DNA from: Methylobacterium sp. WL1
GTDB lineage: Bacteria; Pseudomonadota; Alphaproteobacteria; Rhizobiales; Beijerinckiaceae
DNA length: 64,000 bases
Direction of reading: 5' to 3'
NCBI RefSeq assembly: GCF_008000895.1
Contig: NZ_CP042823.1
Location: forward strand, 3,813,501-3,877,500
Shown: positions 45,060-54,011 of the stretch, one piece after another
Position numbering within the stretch: the first letter of the stretch is position 1
How the letters are laid out: the number at the start of each line of letters is the position of its first letter
Translations under genes and position numbers: made by a program
The notes under the pieces: model-generated
The model's database searches: none
What the model saw: the letters and a program-made list of their open reading frames with translations, nothing else
Told to the model about the DNA's origin: nothing

Positions 45060-46094
45060 TCAGGCTGCGACGGCGGCCTCGGTCGGCACCGAAGAGATCG
45101 TCTTCAGCACCTGCGAGGCGATCTGGTAGGGGTCGCCCTGCGAGTTCGGGCGGCGATCCTCCAAGTAGCCCTTGTAGCTGCTGTTCACGAAGGAGTGGGG
45201 CACGCGGATCGAGGCGCCGCGGTCGGCCACGCCGTACGAGAACTCGTGGATCGAGGCGGTCTCGTGCTTGCCGGTCAGCCGCATGTGGTTGTCCGGGCCA
45301 TAGACGGCGATGTGATCCTCGCGGTTGGTCTTGAACGCCTCCATGAGCGCTTCGAAATAGGCCTTGCCACCGTGCTCGCGCATGAACGCGGTCGAGAAGT
45401 TGCAGTGCATGCCCGACCCGTTCCAGTCGGTGTCGCCGAGCGGCTTGCAATGGTACTCGACGTCGATGCCGTAGGACTCGCAGAGCCGCTGCAGCAGGTA
45501 GCGGGCCATCCACATCTCATCGGCGGCCTTCTTGGAGCCCTTGCCGAAGATCTGGAATTCCCACTGGCCCTTGGCCACCTCGGCGTTGATGCCCTCGTGG
45601 TTGATGCCGGCGTCGAGGCAGAGGTCGAGGTGCTCCTCGACGATCTTGCGGGCGACGTCGCCGACGTTCGAATAGCCGACACCGGTGTAGTAGGGGCCCT
45701 GCGGGGCCGGGAAGCCGCTGGCCGGGAAGCCGAGCGGGCGGCCGTCCTTGTACAGGAAGTACTCCTGCTCGAAGCCGAACCAGGCGCCGGCATCGTCCAG
45801 GATGGTCGCGCGCTTGTTCGACTCGTGCGGGGTCTTGCCGTCCGGCATCATCACTTCGCACAGGACCAGGACGCCGTTCTTGCGGGCCGGGTCGGGGAAG
45901 TGGCGCACGGGCTTGAGCATGCAGTCGGAGCTGCCGCCCTCGGCCTGCTTCGTGGACGAGCCGTCGAAGCCCCACATCGGAAGTTGATCGAGGGTCGGGA
46001 AGCTGTCGAATTCCTTGATCTGAGTCTTACCGCGCAGGTTCGGGACCGGCGTATACCCGTCGAGCCATATATACTCGAGCTTATATTTCGTCAT
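45060..46094 (-). CDS. glnII: glutamine synthetase type II (eukaryote-like)
   Basis: 344 aa, the length of GSII enzymes. It starts TKYKLEYIWLDGYTPVPNLRG and carries PMWGFDGSSTKQAEG, the glutamate/metal site FGFEQEYFLY, AGINHEGINAEVAKGQWEFQI, and NGSGMHCNFST. It makes glutamine from glutamate and ammonia as a homo-octamer or decamer and, unlike GSI, is not adenylylated. A sigma-54-like promoter precedes it at 46188-46202, fitting induction on nitrogen limitation as in rhizobia. Divergent from glnA. Confidence 0.96.
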   Translation of the reverse strand: MTKYKLEYIWLDGYTPVPNLRGKTQIKEFDSFPTLDQLPMWGFDGSSTKQAEGGSSDCMLKPVRHFPDPARKNGVLVLCEVMMPDGKTPHESNKRATILDDAGAWFGFEQEYFLYKDGRPLGFPASGFPAPQGPYYTGVGYSNVGDVARKIVEEHLDLCLDAGINHEGINAEVAKGQWEFQIFGKGSKKAADEMWMARYLLQRLCESYGIDVEYHCKPLGDTDWNGSGMHCNFSTAFMREHGGKAYFEALMEAFKTNREDHIAVYGPDNHMRLTGKHETASIHEFSYGVADRGASIRVPHSFVNSSYKGYLEDRRPNSQGDPYQIASQVLKTISSVPTEAAVAA

Positions 46095-46187
46095 TCCGGT
46101 TCTCTCGTCCGTTGTCGATGCGCGACCCGGTCAACCCCCAGGCGACGCGAACGGCATGCCGCCATCTCGACGGCCGCTGCCGCCTTC

Positions 46188-46202
46188 GCATGGAGCATGC
46201 CA
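46188..46202 (-). promoter_or_regulatory. sigma-54-type (-24/-12) promoter for glnII
   Basis: On the minus strand TGGCATGCTCCATGC matches TGGCAY-N5-TTGC except one base, with GG and GC exactly 12 bases apart. The predicted start is about 80 bases before glnII. Rhizobial glnII is known to be sigma-54/NtrC dependent. Confidence 0.65.
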
Positions 46203-46231
46203 GGACTGTCTTCGACCGCCTTCGATGAGTG

Positions 46232-46255
46232 GTGATTGCGCGGATAGGCAATCAC
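46232..46255. promoter_or_regulatory. inverted repeat upstream of glnII promoter, candidate NtrC-type enhancer
   Basis: GTGATTGC and GCAATCAC are perfect 8-bp arms separated by 8 bases, some 30 bases beyond the -24 element of the glnII promoter, about where an activator would bind. It does not match the classical NtrC core (GCAC-N-GTGC), so another regulator is possible. It could serve both divergent glutamine synthetase genes. Confidence 0.45.
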
Positions 46256-46435
46256 AGAATCGAGAGGCTCGCTCCGAGAAAGAGCCAAACGTCTCGTTCC
46301 ATGGGCGATTTCGCCCGTCCGCGGGTGGCAACGCGCGCGCGCGACGGATATCAAGCGGCTCGGCCGGTGCGGCCCGACCCGACGACGGCCGCCCCGAGCG
46401 AGAATCCCCGACGCCTTTCCTGGAGGATGCCCACG

Positions 46436-47845
46436 ATGACGACTGCGGCCGAGGTTCTGAAGACCATCCGGGACAACGACGTACGCTACGTGGACTTCCG
46501 GTTCACCGACCCGCGCGGCAAGTGGCAGCACGTCACGTTCGACGTCTCCTTGATCGACGATGAGATCTTCGCCGAAGGCACGATGTTCGACGGCTCGTCG
46601 ATCGCGGGCTGGAAGGCGATCAACGAGTCCGACATGCTGCTGATGCCGGACCCGTCTACCGCCTGCCTCGACCCGTTCTTCTCGGCCTCGACCCTGTCGA
46701 TCATCTGCGACGTGCTCGAGCCCGCCACCGGCGAGCCCTATTCCCGCGATCCCCGCGGCACCGCCAAGCGCGCCGAGGCCTACCTGCAGCAGACCGGGAT
46801 CGGCGACACGATCAATGTCGGCCCCGAGGCCGAGTTCTTCGTGTTCGACGACGTGAAGTTCGCCGCCGACCCCTACCGCACCGGCTTCGAGCTCGACTCG
46901 ACCGAGCTGCCGACCAACGGCTTCACCGATTACGAGGGCGGCAACCTCGGACACCGGGTCCAGACCAAGGGCGGCTACTTCCCGGTCCCGCCGCAGGATT
47001 CGGCCCAGGACATGCGCGGCGAGATGCTGGCCGCGATGCAGTCCATGGGCGTGAAGGTCGAGAAGCACCACCACGAGGTGGCCAGCGCCCAGCACGAGCT
47101 CGGCATGAAGTTCGACGTGCTGACCAAGCTCGCCGACCACATGCAGATCTACAAGTACTGCATCCACAACGTCGCCCAGAGCTACGGCAAGTCGGCGACG
47201 TTCATGCCCAAGCCCGTCTTCGGCGACAACGGCTCGGGGATGCACGTCCACCAGTCCATCTGGAAGGACGGCAAGCCGGTCTTCGCCGGCGACAAGTATG
47301 CCGGGCTTTCCCAGGAATGCCTGTGGTACATCGGCGGCATCATCCGGCACGCCAAGGCGCTCAACGCCTTCACCAACCCGTCGACCAACTCCTACAAGCG
47401 GCTGGTGCCGGGCTACGAGGCGCCGGTGCTGCTCGCCTACTCGGCGCGCAACCGCTCGGCCTCCTGCCGGATTCCGTGGACCAAGAGCCCGAACGCCAAG
47501 CGCGTCGAGGTCCGCTTCCCCGACCCGATGGCCAACCCCTACTTGGCCTTCTCGGCCCTGCTGATGGCCGGCCTCGACGGCATCCGCAACAAGATCGACC
47601 CGGGCCCGGCGATGGACAAGGACCTGTACGAGCTGCCGCCGAAGGAGCTGAAGAAGATCCCGACCGTGTGCGGTTCGCTCCGCGAGGCGCTCACCAGCCT
47701 CGACAAGGACCGCACCTTCCTCAAGGAGGGCGGCGTGTTCACGGACGACCAGATCGACTCGTTCATCGAGCTGAAGATGACCGAGGTGCTGCGCTACGAG
47801 ATGACCCCGCACCCGATCGAGTTCGTGCAGTACTACTCGCTGTGA
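46436..47845 (+). CDS. glnA: glutamine synthetase type I
   Basis: 469 aa, identical in length to E. coli GlnA. It has [57 protein letters not shown], the ATP-site [14 protein letters not shown], and the adenylylation tyrosine in DLYELPP. It is the main ammonia-assimilating enzyme, switched by GlnE/GlnB. I chose the ATG at 46436, 9 bases after GGAGG, over an ATG too close to that site. Confidence 0.96.
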   Translation: MTTAAEVLKTIRDNDVRYVDFRFTDPRGKWQHVTFDVSLIDDEIFAEGTMFDGSSIAGWKAINESDMLLMPDPSTACLDPFFSASTLSIICDVLEPATGEPYSRDPRGTAKRAEAYLQQTGIGDTINVGPEAEFFVFDDVKFAADPYRTGFELDSTELPTNGFTDYEGGNLGHRVQTKGGYFPVPPQDSAQDMRGEMLAAMQSMGVKVEKHHHEVASAQHELGMKFDVLTKLADHMQIYKYCIHNVAQSYGKSATFMPKPVFGDNGSGMHVHQSIWKDGKPVFAGDKYAGLSQECLWYIGGIIRHAKALNAFTNPSTNSYKRLVPGYEAPVLLAYSARNRSASCRIPWTKSPNAKRVEVRFPDPMANPYLAFSALLMAGLDGIRNKIDPGPAMDKDLYELPPKELKKIPTVCGSLREALTSLDKDRTFLKEGGVFTDDQIDSFIELKMTEVLRYEMTPHPIEFVQYYSL

Positions 47846-47856
47846 TGTGAAGGGGC

Positions 47857-47879
47857 GGGCCGGGCGCGAAGCCCGGCCC
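47857..47879 (+). terminator. hairpin after glnA
   Basis: GGGCCGGGC and GCCCGGCCC form a perfect 9-bp stem around GCGAA, 11 bases after the glnA stop. There is no T-run, so it may act with Rho. It also marks the left border of the AT-richer toxin insertion. Confidence 0.65.
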
Positions 47880-48006
47880 CGGCTGTGAGAGGTGAGTTGG
47901 AAGCGCCCGTCGCCTACTCCAAAGCGGACTATCGAACAAAACAAGAACACGCTTGCCACATAAGATTATTAGCCTATGAATGACCCGCTCGCAGGCGGGG
48001 TGATTC

Positions 48007-48663
48007 ATGGTCACGAAAGAGATCGTCGTCACCCGGTTCCGGTGGCAACTGGCAGCCCTCAGTGTTGAGGTGAAGCTGCTTCGACTTGGCCTCATCCTTC
48101 GGGCCTACAATCCCGGCCAGCCGCGGGTCCACGCTGGGCATCCGGACGGGGGACAGTGGACGAGTGACGACGGTTCAGTTCGGTCTGAGAACGACAACAC
48201 AGCGCGCATATATAATGTCAGCGACAAAGATAAATACCAATATAATGTATTTTTAGAAGAAGAATAGGAAAAATTTTGGGAGCATACAATTGATTCACAC
48301 GTCGGAAAGACCGACGAAGAGATGATGGAACGCGTGCGGAAGAGCCAATGGGGAAACCTGTTGGCCCATGGTGGACTGCAACGCGACGGCTCGTTTGACT
48401 CCCGAGAGTCAGCTAACGATCTCGTCAGCCGAACGTTAGCAATCAACGCGCAGCGCGTTGATGAAGTGGCGTCTGGGGAGAAAGATCGCGCCTACTTTAC
48501 AACGCGGTTCGGATATCGAACCGGCCGCGAGGCATACATTACCAAAGACGGCGTGATGTACATGAGAAATACGTATGGCGTTGCCATATATATAGTCCGC
48601 GATCGGCGGTCATCGCGAGGTTATCACGTACAATCGGCATTTCCTTACAATGAAGGAGACTGA
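48007..48663 (+). pseudogene. RNase-A-like (CdiA-CT type) toxin frame interrupted by in-frame TAG
   Basis: One frame runs from ATG 48007 to TGA 48663, broken only by TAG at 48265-48267. The 86 residues before it include LLRLGLILRAYN and PRVHAGHPDGGQWTS, a linker I associate with alphaproteobacterial toxin proteins. After the stop come HVGKTDEEMMERVR and, later, the ESANDLVSRTLAINAQRVDEV stretch and a C-terminal HVQSAFP, matching the bacterial CdiA-CT RNase A-like domain. H98 and R109 keep the 11-residue spacing I recall for the catalytic pair. It is either inactivated or needs readthrough. Immunity-like genes follow. Confidence 0.72.
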
Positions 48664-48940
48664 AATATCTACACATCCCGAGTTTGACGAATTAACCGGA
48701 CGCTTTTTTCAAGACGTCGATCGCATTTTCAGCACCGAGGCGGAATTATTGCAATTTGCCATAGAGCCGTTTTCGCAAGAGCGTCGCTTATCTTTGCATG
48801 GCTATCTCTCTTTTATCGCCAGCGACGATTTCGACGACAAGGAATTATTAGGTATCTGGAACGACTCGAAAGCGCAGTGGTTGTTCCATTCCGCGCCTCC
48901 ACTGAGATTGTTCCTGAATAAGATTCGTGACCGATTATGA
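48650..48940 (+). CDS. putative immunity protein 1
   Basis: 96 aa, acidic and helical, overlapping the toxin stop by 14 bases. Segments RFFQDVDRIFSTEAELLQFAI and PPLRLFLNKIRDRL are shared with the next gene, showing recent paralogy. Small acidic proteins directly after CdiA-CT-type toxins are usually their immunity proteins (established pattern); specific activity here is inferred. AT-rich codons set it apart from the core genes. Confidence 0.7.
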   Translation: MKETEISTHPEFDELTGRFFQDVDRIFSTEAELLQFAIEPFSQERRLSLHGYLSFIASDDFDDKELLGIWNDSKAQWLFHSAPPLRLFLNKIRDRL

Positions 48941-49350
48941 TTACTAAGAGATCTGAAAATTATTATGTCGTTTTCGCAATTATTGTACCTATGTCGCAAA
49001 ATACTGCTGAAGGCGATGTTTTAAAAGAAGCCCTCCGCCCTGAAATCATTATCCAATCGGCTTCACGTCCGTTGTCAAAATCGTCAGAATTTGACACATT
49101 CACACGTCAATTCCATCAAGATCTTATGGATGATTTTTCGACTGAAGACGCGATCATTCAATGGATTCTTTCCCCTTTCAAGGACGACACCGAACGAGGC
49201 CACCTGAAGGCCTATCTTGACACCCTCACGCAGGACGATGTCTCGGACGAGGAACTGCGAAAGCTGTGGTGGTCGTCGGAGGCAGACATCGTATTCTATG
49301 ATGGCGCCGGACTCCGAGCCTTCCTCAAGAGAGTGCGAGACAGATTGTGA
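48937..49350 (+). CDS. putative immunity protein 2 (paralogue of 1)
   Basis: 137 aa from the coupled ATG at 48937 (ATGA overlap), or 119 aa from the ATG at 48991. Residues after about 50 align with the preceding protein: FHQDLMDDFSTEDAIIQWIL against FFQDVDRIFSTEAELLQFAI, and a near-identical end LRAFLKRVRDRL. A tandem duplicate, probably protecting against a related toxin variant. Confidence 0.68.
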   Translation: MITKRSENYYVVFAIIVPMSQNTAEGDVLKEALRPEIIIQSASRPLSKSSEFDTFTRQFHQDLMDDFSTEDAIIQWILSPFKDDTERGHLKAYLDTLTQDDVSDEELRKLWWSSEADIVFYDGAGLRAFLKRVRDRL

Positions 49351-49414
49351 CGCGAAAGCAGTCGTGAGCCGGCAGAGCAAGCTGCGGAACCGGGCGCGGC
49401 GGGAATCGGGACGG

Positions 49415-49701
49415 ATGCCCGCCACACCGGAATTCATCCACTTCGGTGAGCGGTTCAATTAGAGCATCGACGATCAGGACGCGTCGTCCGAGGAAGCCAC
49501 CGCCGCGATTCTCGGCTGCTTCAAGGGCGAGGATCGAGCTGCTTGCACGATTTCAAAGGCGCGGTGCTGGAGAGCGACCTGACACCGAAGGAAGGGATAA
49601 AACTCTGGGCCACCGCCTGCATCGACTTGCACTTACGTGATCCGGAGGACCTTCGGCGCTTCCTTATCCAGGTTCATCTCGACCAGCGGAAGAGCTTGTG
49701 A
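49415..49701 (+). pseudogene. third immunity-gene copy, decayed
   Basis: From ATG 49415 the frame reads TPEFIHFGERFN, then TAG, then SIDDQDASSEEATAAILGCF, and shifts frame near 49540 to LHDFKGAVLESDLTPKEGIKLW and RRFLIQVHLDQRKSL to a TGA at 49701. The order PEF-x-RF, S-x-E, F-helix, L-W and the (R/K)-x-(F)-L C-terminal helix mirror the two intact copies. Nonsense plus frameshift make it inactive. Confidence 0.6.
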
Positions 49702-49741
49702 CACGCGGCAGTCTCGATCGTTCAAAGCGGCGGATGCACGC

Positions 49742-50380
49742 ATGCTCACCCTCGACCACCTCGTCGTCGTGGCCCCCGATCTCGCGGAGGGCGTGGCCCA
49801 TGTCCGCGACTGCCTCGGCCTCGACATGCCGGAAGGCGGGCGCCATCCCGAAATGGGCACCCGCAACCACCTGCTGCGCCTGGGCGCATCGACGTTCCTC
49901 GAAGTGATCGCCGTCGATCCCGAGGCAGCGCCTCCGGCGCGCGCCCGCTGGTTCGGCCTCGGCGAGGCCGCGCGGGTGCGGGCGGAGTGGGAGGCCGGCC
50001 GGCGGCTGCGCGGCTTCGTCGCCCGCACCGACGACCTCGACACCCTGCTCGCCGCCCATCCCGACCTGCTCGGCGCGGCGGCGACGATGACCCGGGGCGC
50101 GCTGTCGTGGCGCTTCGGCCTGCGCCCGGACGGGACCTGGCCGGCGGACGGCGCCGCGCCCTACGCGATGGATTGGGGCCGCCGTCCGCACCCGGCCGGG
50201 ACGATGCCGGATCTCGGGGCACGTCTCGCGGATTTCACGCTGGAGCACCCGGATCCGGACGCGACGGCGGCCCGGCTGGCGGGGCTCGGCCTCGTCGATC
50301 CGCTGCGGATCGTCCCCGGCCCGCTCCCGCGCTACACCGCCCGGATCGCGACGCCGTCCGGCCCGCGCACGCTGACCTGA
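49742..50380 (+). CDS. VOC-fold (glyoxalase-like) protein
   Basis: 212 aa. The N terminus LTLDHLVVVAPDLAEGVAHV, followed by GTRNHLLRLGASTFLEVIAVD, is the typical Glyoxalase_3/VOC-like arrangement with H and E metal-ligand positions. Reaction unknown; such proteins are annotated as VOC-family proteins without proven substrate. The start at 49742 is at the homology boundary. GC-rich codons return here, marking the right border of the toxin insertion. Confidence 0.82.
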   Translation: MLTLDHLVVVAPDLAEGVAHVRDCLGLDMPEGGRHPEMGTRNHLLRLGASTFLEVIAVDPEAAPPARARWFGLGEAARVRAEWEAGRRLRGFVARTDDLDTLLAAHPDLLGAAATMTRGALSWRFGLRPDGTWPADGAAPYAMDWGRRPHPAGTMPDLGARLADFTLEHPDPDATAARLAGLGLVDPLRIVPGPLPRYTARIATPSGPRTLT

Positions 50381-50547
50381 GGACGGGCCCTCCCGGCCGG
50401 CCTGATCGGGTGGATGACCGGCGAGGAGGGCCTGGCCGCGACTCGCGAGCCCCGGCGCAGGAAACCTAGCAGCCCCCCATCGCGCCGCGGTGACGGGAAA
50501 GCCCCGTTCTGCACAGGAATCGCCGCGCGGGGACCGGGCGCCACCGC

Positions 50548-51171
50548 TCAGGTGTGCGCGAAGATGTCGGTCTCCGGCCACCCGTCGAGATCGAGCCGGG
50601 CGCGGGTCGGCAGGAAGGCGAAGCAGGCCGCGGCGAGATCGGTGCGGCCCTCGCGGGCCAGCATCGCGTCGAGCCGCTCCCGGGCGGCGTGGAGATGGAG
50701 CACGTCCGAGGCCGCGTAATCCTGCTGCGCCTGCGTCAGGGTCTCGGCGCCCCAATCGGAGGATTGCTGCTGCTTGGAGAGATCGACGCCCACCAGCTCG
50801 CGGACCACGTCCTTGAGCCCGTGGCGGTCGGTGTAGGTGCGGGCGAGCTTCGAGGCGATCTTGGTGCAGTAGACCGGCGCCGGCATTACGCCGAACGCCT
50901 TGAACAGCACCGCCACGTCGAACCGGGCGAAGTGGAAGATTTTTAGGACTTCGGGATCCGCCAGGACGCGCTTGAGCACCGCCGGCTCGGGGCCGTCCTG
51001 CGGGATCTGGACCACGTCCGCCGTGCCGTCCCCGGTGGAGATCTGGACCACGCAGAGCCGGTCCCGGTGCGGGTTGAGGCCGAGCGTCTCGGTGTCGATG
51101 GCCACCGCCCGGCCCGCATCGTAATCGGTGGGCAGGTCGCCGCGGTGGAGGCGTACGATCGGGCTCGGCAT
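50548..51171 (-). CDS. rnd: RNase D-type 3'-5' exonuclease
   Basis: 207-aa DEDDy exonuclease: Exo I DTETLGL near 26, Exo II FHFARFDVAVLF near 80 and Exo III YAASDVLHLHAA near 150. It lacks the HRDC domains of E. coli RNase D, as is normal for the short alphaproteobacterial form. Start at ATG 51171; the frame is open far upstream but without homology. It likely trims tRNA or structured RNA 3' ends. Divergent from the cupin gene. Confidence 0.88.
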   Translation of the reverse strand: MPSPIVRLHRGDLPTDYDAGRAVAIDTETLGLNPHRDRLCVVQISTGDGTADVVQIPQDGPEPAVLKRVLADPEVLKIFHFARFDVAVLFKAFGVMPAPVYCTKIASKLARTYTDRHGLKDVVRELVGVDLSKQQQSSDWGAETLTQAQQDYAASDVLHLHAARERLDAMLAREGRTDLAAACFAFLPTRARLDLDGWPETDIFAHT

Positions 51172-51249
51172 GTTTTTGGGACCTTCGACTGATTTGGCCG
51201 GTACCATCGAGGCCCCGTGGCAGCAAGTGAACGACGGAGAGGCGAGACC

Positions 51250-51678
51250 ATGACCGCAGCCGAGGTGATCGCGACCCTGGGCCTCAAACCCCATCCGGAG
51301 GGCGGGCATTACCGCGAGACCTTCCGCGATCCGCGCATGGTGGACGGCCGCTCGGTCGGCACCGCGATCTATTTTTTGCTCGACATCGGCGAGGCCTCGG
51401 CCTGGCACCGCGTGGACGCCACCGAGATCTGGCACTGGCATGCCGGCGCGCCGCTGGTGATCACCACGAGCCCGAACGGCCACGACGCCACCGCCCAGCA
51501 TCTCGGACCCGACCTCGCCGCCGGGCAGCGCCCGCAATGCGTGGTGCCGGCCGGCCATTGGCAGACCGCCACCAGCCTCGGCGCCTGGACGCTCGTGGGC
51601 TGCACGGTCTCGCCGGGCTTCGACTTCTCCGGCTTCGAGATGGCCCCGCCCGACTGGCGGCCGACGCCAAGGGGCTAG
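51250..51678 (+). CDS. cupin-fold DUF985 protein
   Basis: 142 aa. LKPHPEGGHYRETFRD at the start, then WHRVDATEIWHWHAGAPL and PAGHWQTATS, are the standard DUF985/Cupin_5 motifs with cupin metal histidines. Function not established; related proteins have been linked to sugar or NDP-sugar epimerase folds. The start at 51250 is chosen at the conserved MTAAEVI; upstream codons are not conserved. Confidence 0.85.
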   Translation: MTAAEVIATLGLKPHPEGGHYRETFRDPRMVDGRSVGTAIYFLLDIGEASAWHRVDATEIWHWHAGAPLVITTSPNGHDATAQHLGPDLAAGQRPQCVVPAGHWQTATSLGAWTLVGCTVSPGFDFSGFEMAPPDWRPTPRG

Positions 51679-51921
51679 CGTCCGGGCGCGACCGGCACCG
51701 GACCGCATTCAGGGCGACGACCGCTTCGGCCGAGACATCGCTGCCGGCGCACGGGTTGGAACGGAGGCCCATCCCGTGCGCCCGCGCCGCCTTGGCCGAT
51801 CGCGGTGCCGGTGCGATAACGCCCGACCTCTCGCAGCCGCCCGCGCCATGCCCGCCCCCCTGAGACGGCCCCCACGTCGCCGATCCCGATCCCGCCTCGG
51901 CGGACGCGGGCGCGCGGTTTC

Positions 51922-53322
51922 GTGAACGCCCCCGATCCCGTCCTGGCGCGCACCCTGCGGACCGACCCGGTGCGGCCGCGTTCGGCACCGCACCGGCTGT
52001 GGAAGCGCGTGAGCCGGTCGATCGGCGATGTCCTGCCCAAGGGGCTCTATGCCCGGTCGTTGATCATCATCATCGCGCCCGTGGTCCTGCTCCAGTCGGT
52101 GATCGCCTACACGTTCATGGAGCGGCACTGGCAGCTCGTGACCAAGCGCCTGTCGGCCGCGGTGACCGCGGACGTGGCGGCGCTGATCGACATCTACGAG
52201 AGCTACCCCCAAGACCGGGATGCCGAGACCCTGTCGCGCATCGCCGCGGAGCGGCTGAACCTCGACCTCGACATCCTGAAGGGCGCCAAGCTTCCGACCC
52301 AAGGGCCGCGGCCGTTCTTCTCGATCCTGGACGAAGCGCTCTCAGACGAGATCAGCCGCCAGATCCGACGGCCGTTCTGGATCGACACGGTCGGCCGCTC
52401 GAACCTGATCGAGATCCGGGTCGCGATCCCCGACGGGGTGATGCGGATCACCGCCCGGCGCAGCCAGGCCTACGCATCGAACTCGCACATCTTCCTGGTC
52501 TGGATGATCGGCTCGTCGCTGGTGCTGCTCGGCGTCGCGATCCTGTTTTTGCGCAACCAGATCAAACCGATCCTGCGGCTCGCCGCCGTAGCGGAGGGCT
52601 TCGGCAAGGGTCGGGAGATCGAGTTCAGGCCGCGCGGAGCCCGGGAGGTGCGCCAGGCCGGCCACGCCTTCATCGAGATGAAGCGGCGCATCGAGCGGGC
52701 CATGGAGCAGCGCACGACGATGCTCAACGGCGTGAGCCACGACCTACGCACCATCCTCACGCGCTTCCGCCTCTCCCTGGCGTTGTTCGAGCAGACCAGT
52801 GAGATCGAGGATCTCAGCCGTGACGTCGACGAGATGAGCCGGATGCTGGAGGGCTATCTCGCCTTCGCGCGCGGTGATTCCGCCGAGCCGGCGACGCCCA
52901 CGGACATGCGCGTGCTGCTGGAAGACCTGCGCAGCGACGTTGAGCGCCTGGGGGCCCATGTCTCGGAGGTCAATCTGGCGGGAGCCCCGGAGGTCACGGT
53001 ACGGCCGGGGGCGTTCCGGCGCTGCCTGTTCAACCTCGCCGCCAACGCCGCCCGGTACGGCGACACGGTGGCGATCTCCGGCCGGCTGGAGGCCCGCGCC
53101 TTCTACGTCTCGATCGACGACGACGGCCCGGGGATCCCGCCCGAGAGCCGCGAGGAGGTGTTCAAGCCGTTCGTGCGCCTCGATGATTCTCGCCAGGATG
53201 CGGGCGGATCCGGGCTCGGGCTGGCGATCGCCCGGGATATCGCCCGGGCGCATGGCGGGGATATCGCCCTGCACGAGAGCCCGCTGGGCGGGCTGCGGGC
53301 GACCGTTCGGGTTCCGGCCTGA
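51922..53322 (+). CDS. EnvZ-like sensor histidine kinase
   Basis: 466 aa. The first membrane helix is at about 46-66, a periplasmic sensor follows to about 185, the second helix is about 189-210, then HAMP, and a DHp box LNGVSHDLRTILTR with H273. The ATPase has N (FNLAANAARYGD), G1 DDDGPGIP and G2 GSGLGLAIARD. The usual proline after H-x4-T is isoleucine, as I recall in some alphaproteobacterial EnvZ-like kinases. It begins at GTG 51922. No response regulator is adjacent, so its partner is elsewhere. Confidence 0.87.
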   Translation: MNAPDPVLARTLRTDPVRPRSAPHRLWKRVSRSIGDVLPKGLYARSLIIIIAPVVLLQSVIAYTFMERHWQLVTKRLSAAVTADVAALIDIYESYPQDRDAETLSRIAAERLNLDLDILKGAKLPTQGPRPFFSILDEALSDEISRQIRRPFWIDTVGRSNLIEIRVAIPDGVMRITARRSQAYASNSHIFLVWMIGSSLVLLGVAILFLRNQIKPILRLAAVAEGFGKGREIEFRPRGAREVRQAGHAFIEMKRRIERAMEQRTTMLNGVSHDLRTILTRFRLSLALFEQTSEIEDLSRDVDEMSRMLEGYLAFARGDSAEPATPTDMRVLLEDLRSDVERLGAHVSEVNLAGAPEVTVRPGAFRRCLFNLAANAARYGDTVAISGRLEARAFYVSIDDDGPGIPPESREEVFKPFVRLDDSRQDAGGSGLGLAIARDIARAHGGDIALHESPLGGLRATVRVPA

Positions 53323-53328
53323 CGGCCG

Positions 53329-53619
53329 TCAGGCGTCGCTCGGCCCCCGCAGGCGCTGGATCTCGGCCTGGGCGTTGCGGATGAGATGGTCGATGCTCGC
53401 CGCGTCGAGGGCGGCACGGCCGAGACGGTCGCGCAGGGCGGCTTCGCCGTTCCAGGCATAGCCGGCATCTTTCGGCAGGTGGCGCTGCAGCAGCGAACTG
53501 ACGACACTTTCGCGCCTGTAGGCAGGATGCCGCAGGAGCCGGCCGATCTGCGCCGTCAGGATGTCGAGCGGCGATAGATTTTGGCTACTGCCTCTCGACG
53601 TAACTGCTGTTGGGCGCAT
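53329..53619 (-). CDS. hypothetical protein (96 aa)
   Basis: 96 aa, helical and basic: SPLDILTAQIGRLLRHPAYRR, then a region ending IDHLIRNAQAEIQRLRG. Composition is protein-like and it sits convergent with the kinase. No known domain recognised, no signal or membrane segment. Confidence 0.6.
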   Translation of the reverse strand: MRPTAVTSRGSSQNLSPLDILTAQIGRLLRHPAYRRESVVSSLLQRHLPKDAGYAWNGEAALRDRLGRAALDAASIDHLIRNAQAEIQRLRGPSDA

Positions 53620-53795
53620 ACTGGCATCTCCTCCCGGAAAGCCAGTATCCGGTTAAATGCTTGCGCTTCGGTGAGCGGCAGCGCGATCCAGCGAAAAACT
53701 GCCGCCGCCGGGGTCCCAACCGTTGCAGCAGGGTGGTATGCAGGTTCGACGCCCACGAGCCGCGGCCCACCGCGCGCCGGATCCGAGTGCCCAAT

Positions 53796-53987
53796 ATGAA
53801 CCCGCTCGTCCCCCTGTTCATCCTGCTCTCCCTGCCGTTGGCCGCCATCGGCCTGGTGCTCTACACGGACACGGGCATCGAGCCGGCCCTGTTCTACGCC
53901 TCGGTGAAGACCTTCGTGATCCTGGGCGCGATCGCCGTGGCGATGTCGTTCGGGGCCATGAAGCTCGCCGAGCGCACCAAGCACTAG
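53796..53987 (+). CDS. small inner-membrane protein (63 aa)
   Basis: 63 aa with two hydrophobic helices (PLVPLFILLSLPLAAIGLVLY and FVILGAIAVAMSFGAMKLA) joined by a short loop, and a basic C terminus. No family recognised. It precedes the aminotransferase gene by 24 bases and may share its transcript. Confidence 0.6.
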   Translation: MNPLVPLFILLSLPLAAIGLVLYTDTGIEPALFYASVKTFVILGAIAVAMSFGAMKLAERTKH

Positions 53988-54011
53988 AACGACCGTCCCG
54001 CGGAGAGCGCG

